This document shows, piece by piece, positions 47,572 to 56,800 of a stretch of DNA of 64,000 bases. This stretch comes from Ruminococcus sp. AM36-2AA (GTDB lineage: Bacteria > Bacillota > Clostridia > Lachnospirales > Lachnospiraceae): positions 1 through 64,000 of the forward strand of contig NZ_QTYB01000012.1 of NCBI RefSeq assembly GCF_003461955.1, read 5' to 3'. The notes under the pieces are model-generated. The model was not told where the DNA came from. It ran no database searches and saw only the letters and a list, made by a program, of their open reading frames with translations. Positions within the stretch are counted from its first letter, which is position 1, and each line of letters opens with the position of its first letter. A program made the position numbers and the translations under genes.

Positions 47572-48615
47572 ATGGGTGTTACCATAAGACAGATTGCAGA
47601 GGCTGCTGGTGTTTCCAGAGGAACCGTTGACAGAGCATTGAATAACAGAGGGCGTATCAGGCCGGAAGTGGCAGAACGGGTCCGGCAGATCGCGGAGGAG
47701 ATGGGGTATAAACCGAATCAGCTGGGCCGTGCCCTGTCCATGAGTAGAAATAATATCAAGATTGGCGTGATCCTTCAGGGTGCGGAGACTCCTTTTATGA
47801 AGGAAGTCATGAAGGGTGTTGAGGAGGCCAGGGCGGAAGTCGATAATCTGGGCGGCACGGTGCTGATCCATACCATTGAGCATCAAAGTGCAGAGGATGT
47901 TCTTTTTGCCATGGAAAAAATGCGGCAAGAAGAAGTCAGCGGTATTGCGATGGTTCCTCTTGAAGCCGAAGAGGTGAAAAAAGAGATCGACCGGTTTGTG
48001 GAAGAGTATCATATTCCAGTGGTGACTTTTACTTCCGATGTGGAGGATACGAAGCGGCTTTGTTTTGTGGGGCAGAATGGTGTGCAGTGTGGACGGGCGG
48101 CTGCGGGGCTTATGGGAGAACTTACCGGGGGAAAGGGGAAAGTTGCCATTATCTCTGGTTACAGGACCAATACTTCTCTTAGCAGTCGTGTGTCGGGGTT
48201 TCGGTCTGAGATGAGGAAAAAGTATCCGGGGATTGAGATCATTGGGCCGGAGTATTGTTTTGAGGAGAATGTGCGGGCCAGAGAGGTTGCGGAGAAGATT
48301 TTTAAAGAGGTTCCGGATCTTGCGGGGATTTATCTTACTTCTCATGGTGAGGAGGGGGTATGCCGGGCCATTGCCGAGGCTGGTAAGATGGGGCTGGTGA
48401 AGATGGTTGCCAATGATTTTATGGGGCGGAATTATGAATTGATGAGGAAAGGGTTTATTCATTTTCTGATCGGGCAGGATGCTAGGATTCAGGGGTATGA
48501 GCCGGTGATGATTTTGTTTAGACTGCTGTTTAATGGGGAGGAACCGGATAGGGAGAAGTTGTTTACGGAGATATATATAAGAAATGAGTATACGATTCCG
48601 GAGGGGAGACACTGA
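47572..48615 (+). CDS. LacI-family regulator with periplasmic-binding-type sensor domain (copy 2)
   Basis: A 347-residue paralogue of the regulator at 34819, with the near-identical DNA-binding start TIRQIAEAAGVSRGTVDRALNNRGRI and a ribose-binding-type sensor (IGVILQGAETPFMKEVMKGVEEA). It begins 27 bases after the response-regulator gene and ends the central block of the inositol island. Given the shared half-site before iolC and iolG, one of these two proteins may be the common repressor. Its stop codon lies in the loop of its terminator. Confidence 0.9.
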   Translation: MGVTIRQIAEAAGVSRGTVDRALNNRGRIRPEVAERVRQIAEEMGYKPNQLGRALSMSRNNIKIGVILQGAETPFMKEVMKGVEEARAEVDNLGGTVLIHTIEHQSAEDVLFAMEKMRQEEVSGIAMVPLEAEEVKKEIDRFVEEYHIPVVTFTSDVEDTKRLCFVGQNGVQCGRAAAGLMGELTGGKGKVAIISGYRTNTSLSSRVSGFRSEMRKKYPGIEIIGPEYCFEENVRAREVAEKIFKEVPDLAGIYLTSHGEEGVCRAIAEAGKMGLVKMVANDFMGRNYELMRKGFIHFLIGQDARIQGYEPVMILFRLLFNGEEPDREKLFTEIYIRNEYTIPEGRH

Positions 48616-48636
48616 AATGGGGGTGTCTCCTTTTTT
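48604..48636 (+). terminator. Terminator overlapping the stop codon of LacI copy 2
   Basis: GGAGACAC (48605-48612) pairs with GTGTCTCC (48623-48630), followed by six T. The stop codon at 48613-48615 is in the loop, so ribosomes finishing the gene would disturb the hairpin. Confidence 0.85.
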
Positions 48637-48654
48637 GTGCGGATGGACGGACCG

Positions 48655-48875
48655 GACGCCGTGGAAGGGGATGCTGTCTGGTCTGCGGCTTCGTCGGGGG
48701 CTGGCTTCTAGGGCGCCGGAATTCTGCTAAAACCGTTTTACAAAAGTCCGAACTCGCGGCCTGCTGCCGCTCAGACAGCGGACTTTTGTAAAACAACGCA
48801 GATTTCCGCCGCCCAAGAATCAGCTCCCCTCCTGCAGAAGCAGAGCCAGACAGCATCCCCTTCCACGGCTGGTGC
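48655..48875. repeat. Large GC-rich foldback (inverted repeat)
   Basis: A 24-bp perfect inverted repeat (48658-48681 with 48846-48869, core GGAAGGGGATGCTGTCTGG) encloses about 160 bp. Inside, CGTTTTACAAAAGTCCG (48734-48750) pairs with CGGACTTTTGTAAAAC (48779-48794), and the sequences between the two stems are also partly complementary. The centre has GCGGC-N5-GCCGC. The full stretch could fold as one long stem. No reading frame or transposase is seen. Confidence 0.85.
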
Positions 48876-49340
48876 ATCCAGCGAGAAATAAGGTCGTTTG
48901 ACGGATAGGTTGTGGGTCGTCAGCGCTTCGCTGGACGACTGCAAGGGCTGAGTTTGCGTTTGTCTGACGGGAGGGTGGCGGGCATCGGCGCTGCGCTGGA
49001 TGCCTGGAGTTGGAGGGGCTGAGTTTGCGCTTGCGTGGCGGGAAGGTGGCGGGCATCGGCGCTGCGCTGGATGCCTGGAGTTGGAGAGGCTGAGTTTGCG
49101 CTTGCGTGGCGGGAAGGTGGTGTGGGTCGGCGCTGCGCTGGACGCTTGGAGTTGGAGAGGCTGAGTTTGCGCTTGCATGGCGGGAAGGTGGTGTGCGTTG
49201 GCGTTGCGCTGGACGCTTGGAGTTGGAGGGGCTGAGTTTACGCTTGCGTGACGGGAGGGTGGTGTGCGTCGGCGCTGTGCTGGACGCTTGGAGGTGTAGA
49301 AGCTGAGTTTGTCTGATGGGAGGGTGGCGCTTGGCTGGAT
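48876..49340. repeat. 71-bp tandem repeat array, GC-rich
   Basis: GCTGAGTTT recurs at 48947, 49018, 49089, 49160, 49231 and 49302, exactly 71 bp apart each time. A degenerate extra unit precedes the first. Units contain a small dyad (GCATCGGCGCTGCGCTGGATGC-like) and a G-rich stretch TGGAGTTGGAGGGGCTGAG. The + strand is markedly G/T-rich and the base composition differs sharply from the neighbouring genes. Frames through it are not conserved, because 71 is not a multiple of three. Confidence 0.93.
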
Positions 49341-49471
49341 AGCAGTGGTAGTGTGGCTTTGATATGGAGTAGTGTGGGGATGTGTTGGAATTGTTGTGGT
49401 GAAGTTGACCTAAAAATATTGCATATTGCAGCTAAAAATAGTTCTCGTCATTTTTAATAGAAAAAAGATGG

Positions 49472-49489
49472 TAATATTGTACAATATTA
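49472..49489. promoter_or_regulatory. Perfect 18-bp palindrome before the iolG promoter
   Basis: TAATATTGTACAATATTA is fully self-complementary and ends five bases before the -35. It is a likely binding site of a dimeric regulator. From 49341 to 49471 nothing else is recognised. Confidence 0.6.
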
Positions 49490-49493
49490 GGGG

Positions 49494-49552
49494 TTGCGAT
49501 TTGTGGGTTACGATGATATTATATTAAGCATAAAGAGCGTGTTCGGACACGC
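49494..49552 (+). promoter_or_regulatory. Promoter of iolGE with a downstream dyad operator
   Basis: TTGCGA (49494-49499), 17 bp, TATTAT (49517-49522); start expected near 49529. Immediately downstream, GCGTGT (49537-49542) and ACACGC (49547-49552) form a dyad. The ACACGCAAGA here is the same sequence as at 36213 in the iolC operator array. Confidence 0.65.
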
Positions 49553-49596
49553 AAGAGGATAACATTGGGAAAATAAATCAAAAGGAGATCAAAACT

Positions 49597-50610
49597 ATGA
49601 TTAAAGTTGGTATTATCGGAGCAGGTAGAATTGGTAGAGTTCATATCACCAGTATCACAACAAGGGTGCCGGATGCAGTGATCAAGACTGTTGCTGATCC
49701 GTTCTTAAATGATGAGACTGCTGCATGGGCTAAGAGCATGGGTGTTGAGCATACGACTAAGGATTATAAGGAGATCATCAACGATCCTGAGATTGCCGCA
49801 GTTCTGATCTGTTCTTCTACAGATACTCATTCTCCGATTTCTGTTGAGGCTATCAAGGCTGGCAAGCATGTTTTCTGTGAGAAACCGATCGATCATGATA
49901 TTGCCAAGATCAAAGAGGTTATCAATGCTCTTGAGGGCACGAATCTGAAATATCAGGTTGGTTTTAACAGAAGATTTGACCACAACTTTGAGTCTCTTCA
50001 GCAGGCTGTTGCAGCTGGTAAGGTTGGTAAACCGGAGATCATCAAGATTACTTCCCGCGATCCTGAGCCGCCTAGCATTGATTATGTTAAGGTTTCCGGT
50101 GGTATGTTCCTGGATATGACCATTCATGATTTTGATATGGCTCGTTTCCTTGCAGGCTGTGATGCTACTGAGGTTTATGTTCAGAGTGCGAACCTGGTTG
50201 ATCCGGCTATCGGTGAGGCAGGAGATGTTGATACAGCTGTTATCACTCTTCAGATGGAGAACGGAGCCATCGCTGTTATCGATAACTGCAGAAGAGCTTC
50301 CTATGGATATGATCAGAGAGCAGAGGTATTCGGCTCTGAGGGTATGGCAGCTATTTCCAATGACAGCCAGTCTTCCACAGTGATCAGCAATGCTGAAGGT
50401 GTTACCGGTGAGAAACCGATGTTCTTCTTCCTTGAGAGATACATGGATGCTTACGGTAAAGAGGTTGCAGCATTTATCGATGCCATCGTTAATGACAAAG
50501 AGACACCTCTTAATGTTTATGATGGTCTGAAACCGGTATTAATGGGTCTTGCAGCTAAGAAATCCAGCGAGGAGCACAGACCGGTTAAGATTTCTGAGAT
50601 TATGGAATAA
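49597..50610 (+). CDS. iolG: Inositol 2-dehydrogenase (Gfo/Idh/MocA family)
   Basis: A 337-residue NAD-dependent dehydrogenase that oxidises myo-inositol to scyllo-inosose, the first step of the pathway. It has GIIGAGRIGRVH (Rossmann motif), CEKPIDHD with the family Lys, and DMTIHDFDMARFLAG with the catalytic Asp/His. The ATG follows AAAAGGAG. It starts the right half of the inositol cluster; iolE follows after 26 bases. Its codons end in T more often than those of iolCDB, as seen by eye. Confidence 0.93.
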   Translation: MIKVGIIGAGRIGRVHITSITTRVPDAVIKTVADPFLNDETAAWAKSMGVEHTTKDYKEIINDPEIAAVLICSSTDTHSPISVEAIKAGKHVFCEKPIDHDIAKIKEVINALEGTNLKYQVGFNRRFDHNFESLQQAVAAGKVGKPEIIKITSRDPEPPSIDYVKVSGGMFLDMTIHDFDMARFLAGCDATEVYVQSANLVDPAIGEAGDVDTAVITLQMENGAIAVIDNCRRASYGYDQRAEVFGSEGMAAISNDSQSSTVISNAEGVTGEKPMFFFLERYMDAYGKEVAAFIDAIVNDKETPLNVYDGLKPVLMGLAAKKSSEEHRPVKISEIME

Positions 50611-50636
50611 TTCAAATAATAAAGGAGAATTGACCA

Positions 50637-51536
50637 ATGTTTGATAAGAATAAAGTAAAACTTGGTATTGCACCAATTGCATGGACTAACGATGATATGC
50701 CGGACCTTGGCAAAGAGAATACTTTTGAGCAGTGTGTCAGTGAGATGGCCCTTGCCGGTTTCACAGGTTCCGAGGTTGGTAACAAATATCCGAAAGATCC
50801 GGAAGTTCTCAAGAAAGCTCTTGAACTCCGCGGTGTTGAGATCTGTAACCAGTGGTTTTCAAGCTTCCTTATCACCAAACCATTTGAGGAAGTTGAGAAA
50901 GAGTTCCGTGCACAGCTTGCTTTCCTGAAAGCTATGGGGGCTAAGGTTATTGGCGCTTCTGAGCAGAGCTACAGTGTTCAGGGTCAGCTGGATACTCCGA
51001 TCTTCGGCCATAAATATGAGATGAATGACCAGGAGTGGGATACTTTCTGCACAGGTATGAACAAACTTGGTAAGATCGCCAAAGAGGAGTATGGCATTGC
51101 CCTTACTTTCCATCATCATATGGGTACTGTTGTACAGAGCCTTGCTGAGGTTGACCGCATGATGGAGAATACAGATCCTGAGTATGTAAGCCTTCTTTTT
51201 GATACCGGTCACTTTACATACTGTGGAGAGGATCCGCTTGAAGTTGTTAAGAAGTATGTTCACAGAATCAAACATGTTCATCTGAAAGACATCCGTCCGG
51301 AAGTTGTTGAGCAGGTTAAGAAAGAGAACATGAGCTTCCTTGCAGGTGTAAGAGCTGGTGCCTTCACAATTCCTGGAGATGGATGCATCAACTATGATCC
51401 GATCTTCAAAGTTCTGGAAGAGGCTGGCTATGAAGGATACATGGTTGTAGAGGCTGAGCAGGATCCGGCTAAGGCTAATCCGCTTGAGTATGCGATCCGT
51501 GCAAGAAAATTCATTGCCGAGAAGACAGGACTCTAA
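50637..51536 (+). CDS. iolE: Inosose dehydratase
   Basis: A 299-residue TIM-barrel enzyme (xylose-isomerase-like fold) that dehydrates scyllo-inosose. Landmarks are LGIAPIAWTNDDMPDLG at the N-terminus, LTFHHHMGTVVQ, LLFDTGHFTYCGEDP and HVHLKDIRPEVVE, with metal-binding His/Asp/Glu. Second gene after iolG, ribosome-binding site AAAGGAG. Confidence 0.94.
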   Translation: MFDKNKVKLGIAPIAWTNDDMPDLGKENTFEQCVSEMALAGFTGSEVGNKYPKDPEVLKKALELRGVEICNQWFSSFLITKPFEEVEKEFRAQLAFLKAMGAKVIGASEQSYSVQGQLDTPIFGHKYEMNDQEWDTFCTGMNKLGKIAKEEYGIALTFHHHMGTVVQSLAEVDRMMENTDPEYVSLLFDTGHFTYCGEDPLEVVKKYVHRIKHVHLKDIRPEVVEQVKKENMSFLAGVRAGAFTIPGDGCINYDPIFKVLEEAGYEGYMVVEAEQDPAKANPLEYAIRARKFIAEKTGL

Positions 51537-51554
51537 ATAATAAATAATATAAAT

Positions 51555-51605
51555 CAGACGGAAAAAGCGGTATCGGCCAGAAGTGCGTGGACACCGCTTT
51601 TTCTG
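51555..51605 (+). terminator. Terminator-like hairpin between iolE and iolJ
   Basis: GAAAAAGCGGT (51561-51571) pairs with ACCGCTTTTTC (51593-51603). The T run is followed by CTG, and the iolJ gene starts 40 bases later, so it may reduce rather than stop transcription. Confidence 0.6.
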
Positions 51606-51642
51606 TAAACAGTGTACGATTAACAGGACAGGAGGATCAGTC

Positions 51643-52488
51643 ATGGCACTTGTGAAAATGAAAGATCTGCTGAAGCGTGCCGAGGAGAAGAATATTGGCT
51701 GTGGTGCTTTCAGCGTTGGTAATATGGAGATGGTGAAAGGTGCGATCCGCGCCGCAGAAGAATTAAATACACCCATCATCCTTCAGATCGCGGAGGTTCG
51801 TCTCAAGAATTCCCCGCTTCATCTGATGGGACCGATGATGGTGCAGGCTGCAAAAGAAGCCAAGGTGGATGTGGCTGTCCATCTGGATCACGGCCTTACT
51901 TTTGAGACGGTTGACAAGGCTCTGGAGCTTGGTTTTACATCCGTTATGCTGGATGCGTCCACTCTTCCTTTTGAGGAAAATATCGCCAAGGTAAAGACGG
52001 TTGTGGAGAAAGCCCGTAAATATGGCGCCACCGTTGAGGCTGAGCTTGGTCTTGTAGGCGGAAGTGAGGATGGAAGCTGTGACCATGGTATCCGCTGCAC
52101 AGACCCGGATGATGCAGTTGTTTATGCAAGAGAGACAGGTATCGATGCTCTTGCAGTTGCCATCGGCAATGCACACGGTAACTATCCGGTAGCACCGACT
52201 CTTGCTTTTGATGTACTGGAGAAGATCCATGAGAAAGTGGACATTCCGCTGGTTCTTCATGGCGGCAGTGGTATCACGGACAAAGATTTCCAGAGAGCGA
52301 TCTCTCTTGGTATCCGCAAGGTGAATATTGCCACAGCAAGCTTTAACAGCCTGACTGCTCATGTGGAGAAATATATGGCATCCACAGACAAACATAATTT
52401 CTTTGATCTCAATGAGGCTATGGTTCAGGGGACTTATGAGAATGTGAAGAGACATATTCTTGTATTTAACGAGCCATATCAGGCATAA
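51643..52488 (+). CDS. iolJ: Class II aldolase, 6-phospho-5-dehydro-2-deoxy-gluconate aldolase type
   Basis: A 281-residue class II fructose-bisphosphate-aldolase family protein. It has VHLDHGLTFETV (zinc ligand His), VEAELGLVGGSEDG, GNAHGNYPVAPTLAFDVLEKI and LHGGSGITDKDFQRAISLGIRKVNI. Next to iolG-iolE the likely role is to split the phosphorylated product of IolC into dihydroxyacetone phosphate and malonate semialdehyde. A glycolytic aldolase is the alternative. The ATG at 51643 follows CAGGAGGA. Confidence 0.88.
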   Translation: MALVKMKDLLKRAEEKNIGCGAFSVGNMEMVKGAIRAAEELNTPIILQIAEVRLKNSPLHLMGPMMVQAAKEAKVDVAVHLDHGLTFETVDKALELGFTSVMLDASTLPFEENIAKVKTVVEKARKYGATVEAELGLVGGSEDGSCDHGIRCTDPDDAVVYARETGIDALAVAIGNAHGNYPVAPTLAFDVLEKIHEKVDIPLVLHGGSGITDKDFQRAISLGIRKVNIATASFNSLTAHVEKYMASTDKHNFFDLNEAMVQGTYENVKRHILVFNEPYQA

Positions 52489-52524
52489 ATCAAGGATTTT
52501 CTTGTAAAAAAACATAAGGTCTGC

Positions 52525-52566
52525 TAAGATGTTCTCAGTGAAAATAACTGGGAACATCTTTTTTGT
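52525..52566 (+). terminator. Terminator of iolJ
   Basis: AAGATGTTC pairs with GAACATCTT (52552-52560), followed by T. Confidence 0.8.
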
Positions 52567-52590
52567 GCCCGTGAAAGAGGAGAGATATAA

Positions 52591-53778
52591 ATGGAGCAGA
52601 AAGAAACAGTCTGTTCAGTTGCGAAGAAATGCGGAGGATGCCGTTACCAGGGAGTGCCCTATCAGGATCAGCTTCGCAAGAAACAGAAAATTACAGAAGG
52701 CCTTCTGAAAAAATTCGGTAAAGTTGAGCCGATCATCGGAATGGAAGATCCTTATTATTACAGAAATAAAGTGCATGCGGCGTTTGGCCGTGACCGGAAA
52801 GGAAATGTGATCTCCGGCATTTATGAGGAAAAGAGCCACAGGATCGTTTCTGTAGACGACTGTATGATCGAAGATAAAAAGAGCCAGGAGATCATCCGTA
52901 CCATCCGTGGTATGCTGAAATCTTTTAAGATCAAGACTTATGATGAGGACACAGGTTACGGACTTCTCAGACATGTGCTTGTGCGCAGAGGATTTTCTAC
53001 AGGGGAGATCATGGTAGTTCTGGTTACGGTTTCACCGATCTTTCCGTCCAAGAATAATTTTGTAAAAGCTCTCCGCAAGGAACATCCGGAGATCACAACT
53101 GTAGTACTCAATGTCAATGACAGACAGACCAGCATGGTTCTCGGAGACCGGAATATTGTACTTTACGGACCGGGATTTATCAAAGACCGTCTTATGGGAC
53201 TGACCTTCCGTATTTCACCGTCTTCCTTTTATCAGGTAAATCCGGTGCAGACAGAAGTGCTTTACGGAAAAGCCATGGAGTTTGCGGCAATGACAGGGAA
53301 AGAGCGTGTGATCGATGCTTACTGCGGAACAGGTACCATTGGGATCATTGCTTCCAGAAATGCCAGAGACGTCATTGGTGTGGAGCTGAACCGTGATGCC
53401 ATCCGTGATGCCAGAATGAATGCCAGAGAGAACAAGATTCGTAATGTCCGTTTTGTTCCGGGGGATGCCGGCTGGTTTATGGAAGGAATGGCTGCAGAAG
53501 GGGAAAAAGTGGATGTAGTTCTTATGGATCCTCCGCGTGCAGGAAGTGACCGTAAATTCCTGCATTCTCTTTTGAGCCTTTCCCCGGAGAAGATCGTTTA
53601 TGTATCCTGTAATCCGGAGACTTTGGCCAGAGACCTTGCATATCTTACAAAGAGAGATTATCTGGTGAAGAAGATGCAGCCGGTTGATATGTTCCCGGTC
53701 ACCGATTCGGTGGAAGTCGTCTGTCTCCTGGAAAACCGCAGAACCCGTCCGGGGAAACGAAATGGCGGGAGAGTCTGA
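52591..53778 (+). CDS. RNA uracil-5-methyltransferase (RlmD/TrmA family)
   Basis: A 395-residue SAM-dependent methyltransferase of the RumA/TrmA family, expected to make 5-methyluridine in 23S rRNA. It has the Fe-S cysteines CSVAKKCGGC at the N-terminus, FYQVNPVQTEVLYG, VIDAYCGTGTIGI (SAM site), DPPRAGS and the nucleophile in YVSCNPETLARDL. The TRAM domain found in longer members is missing, which is common in Firmicute short forms. Whether rRNA or tRNA is modified cannot be told here. Confidence 0.9.
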   Translation: MEQKETVCSVAKKCGGCRYQGVPYQDQLRKKQKITEGLLKKFGKVEPIIGMEDPYYYRNKVHAAFGRDRKGNVISGIYEEKSHRIVSVDDCMIEDKKSQEIIRTIRGMLKSFKIKTYDEDTGYGLLRHVLVRRGFSTGEIMVVLVTVSPIFPSKNNFVKALRKEHPEITTVVLNVNDRQTSMVLGDRNIVLYGPGFIKDRLMGLTFRISPSSFYQVNPVQTEVLYGKAMEFAAMTGKERVIDAYCGTGTIGIIASRNARDVIGVELNRDAIRDARMNARENKIRNVRFVPGDAGWFMEGMAAEGEKVDVVLMDPPRAGSDRKFLHSLLSLSPEKIVYVSCNPETLARDLAYLTKRDYLVKKMQPVDMFPVTDSVEVVCLLENRRTRPGKRNGGRV

Positions 53779-53808
53779 TAAAAAATACAATATTATCAAG
53801 GGAAAAGT

Positions 53809-56800
53809 ATGAATAAGAGCAGGAGAAATTTATGCAGACATGTGGGGCTGGCATTATGTCTGCTGATGATCTTTACAGTACTTCCGGTTCCTGTGGCTGC
53901 TTCGGAAACGAAGACAGATACAGAATCGAAAACAGTCAGGGTAGGTTGGTATCCGGATTCCTATCATATTACCGGTGAAAATGGTGAACGAAGCGGATAT
54001 GGTTATGAATACGAACAGGCAGTTGCCGCCTATACAGGCTGGAATTACGAATATATAAAAGGCGACTGGGGAGAGCTTGTGGAAAAGCTCCAAAATGGCG
54101 AGATCGACCTGATGGCTGCACTTTCCTATACCGATGAACGTGCTGAGACGATGCTGTTCTCAGATCTCCCCATGGGAAAAGAAAAATATTATCTGTATGC
54201 AGATCTTACAAATACGGATATTTCTCCGTCAGATCTTTCTACCCTGAATGGCAAAAGGATCGCGGTAATGGAAGAGAGCGTACAGGGAACTCAGTTTCGC
54301 GAATGGGAAGAAAAGCAGAATATAAAGACACAGCATTTGGATGTGGACAGCTTTGAACGGGCGAAAAAAATGGCCGGGAATCGGGAGATTGACGGAGTGA
54401 TATCTACAGAGACTCCTGCCTGGGTTGAAGCCGGAATGTCAGCGGTTGTGACGATCGGTGGCTCTGATATTTATTATGGCATCAGCAAAGACCGTCCGGA
54501 TCTGAAAGAAGAACTGGATGCAGCCATGCGTTCCATGGAGTATGATAAACCATTTTACGGCGATGAACTTTACCAGAGATATCTTTCTGCACAGTCTGTT
54601 GCCGTCCTTTCCAGTGAAGAAAAGGAATGGCTGGAACAGCACGGTGAGATAGGTGTGGGATTTCTGAATAACGACCAGAGTTTCAGTACTTTTGACAAAG
54701 AAAGTGGTGAAATGACGGGTGTGATCAACGATTATATTAAATATGCAGTGGACTGTCTGGAAAACAGCAGCCTGAAGTTTAATATAGAAGGCTTTGACTC
54801 CCAGGAAGAACTGATCCAGGCATTAAAAGACGGCAGGATCGACATGATCTTTCATACCAGCCAGAACCCTTATGCTGCAGAACAAAATGACATGGCCCTG
54901 TCCAATACGGTCCTTGTTTCCAGTCTGGCAGCAGTGACCGGTAAAAGATCCTTTGATGAAAATGAAGAAAACAGCGTTGCTATACCGAAAAGTGATCTGA
55001 ATTTAAAATGGTTTATTTCCTATAATTATCCGACATGGAAAATTATGGAGTATGATTCCTTTGAGGATGCAAGAAAAGCCGTACAGGATAAAAAGGCAGA
55101 CTGTTTTCTTTCCAGTTCAGGCCGGGCGACAGAGTATGTCAATGACAAAAAGCTTTACAGTGTTTTTCTGACACAGCCGGACAATATATCCTTTGCAGTC
55201 AGCCGGAGAAATTCCGTTCTTCTGTCGATCCTGAATAAGACTTTGAAGTCTATGCCTACATCCAAACTTACAGGTGCACTGTCTGCCTACGATAATGCTT
55301 CCCGGAAAGTTACTCTGCTGGATTTCATAAAGGAGAATCTGTTGGCGGTGGCAACTGTGTTTATCTGTATATTTCTGGCAGTATTGCTGGTGATCCTTGG
55401 TATCCTGCAGAAAGCCAGGAGCGCAGAGACAAAAGCCAAAAAGGCAGCCAGACAGTCTTATGAACTGAACCAGAAGCTGAAAGAGAGCCATCATGAACTG
55501 GAAACTGCCCTGATGCATGCGGAAAGTGCAAACTCTGCAAAAACTACATTTTTGAATAATATGTCCCATGATATCCGAACACCTATGAATGCTATCATTG
55601 GTTTTACATCCCTTGCTGCTTCTCATGTGGACAATAAGGAGAAGGTAAAAGAATACCTTTCCAAAATATCAACCTCCAGTGAACATCTGCTTTCGCTGAT
55701 CAATGATATCCTGGATATGAGCAGGATTGAGAGCGGAAAGGTAAAGATCAATGAGAATCCGCTGCATCTTCCGGAGCTGCTCCACGACATACGTACTATC
55801 GTGCAGCCCAATATTACTTCCAAGCAGCTGGATTTTCTGATCGATACCGTAGATGTAAAAAATGAAGATATCATTGCGGACAAATTGAGGCTGACGCAGA
55901 TCCTGCTGAACATTCTGAGTAATGGTATCAAATTTAACAGGACCGGTGGAACGATCAGTTTAAGGATCCGGCAGCTGAAATCTGCACCGACAGGATATGG
56001 AAACTATCAGTTTATTATCCGGGATACCGGAATCGGCATGAAGCCGGAGTTTCAGGAACATATATTTGAATCTTTTACCAGAGAAGAAACCTCAACGGTA
56101 AGCGGGATCCAGGGAACCGGCCTTGGAATGGCGATCACCAAGAATATTGTAGATATGATGGGAGGTACCATCACAGTAAAAAGTGAAGAGGGACAGGGTA
56201 GTGAATTTACGGTAAATCTGACCTTTAAATTATGTGGCGAAGCAAAAAGCTACGAAAAGATCGAACAGCTTCAGGGTCTTAAAGTTCTGGTCGCAGACGA
56301 TGATACAGATACCTGTCTCAGCATTTCCGGCATGCTGACAGAAATAGGTATGCGGTCAGAATGGACGGTTTCCGGGAAGGAAGCGGTGATCCGGGCAAAG
56401 CATTCCATGGAAATGGGTGATGAATTTTACGCATATATCATTGACTGGCTGATGCCGGATATGAACGGAATTGAAACGGTAAGACGTATCCGACGGGTTA
56501 TCGGGGACAGCAGCCCGATCATCATACTGACTGCATATGACTGGTCAGATATAGAAGAGGAAGCAAAAGAAGCAGGTGTAACTGCCTTCTGCGAAAAGCC
56601 ACTGTTTATGTCGCAGCTACGCGAATTGCTTACAAATCCTGTTCCGAAAACAAAAGAACCGGAAAAAAGGGAATGGATTTACAATGGAAAAAGAATTCTT
56701 CTGGTAGAGGACAACGAACTGAATCAGGAGATCGCACAGACCATTTTGGAAGATGCAGGCTTTATGGTCGAGACAGCCAATGATGGTGTGGAAGCAGTCA

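Noticed and set aside
48655..48875. Insertion sequence with terminal inverted repeats
   Set aside because: Only about 160 bp lie between the arms and no transposase frame or target-site duplication is visible.
48771..49306. Open frames of 60-135 codons through the tandem repeat on both strands
   Set aside because: The 71-bp period shifts frame every unit, so different units are read in different frames; no ribosome-binding sites and strongly biased, low-complexity products.
48876..49340. Possible CRISPR array
   Set aside because: Repeats are contiguous 71-bp units without unique spacers of constant length, and no cas genes are near.
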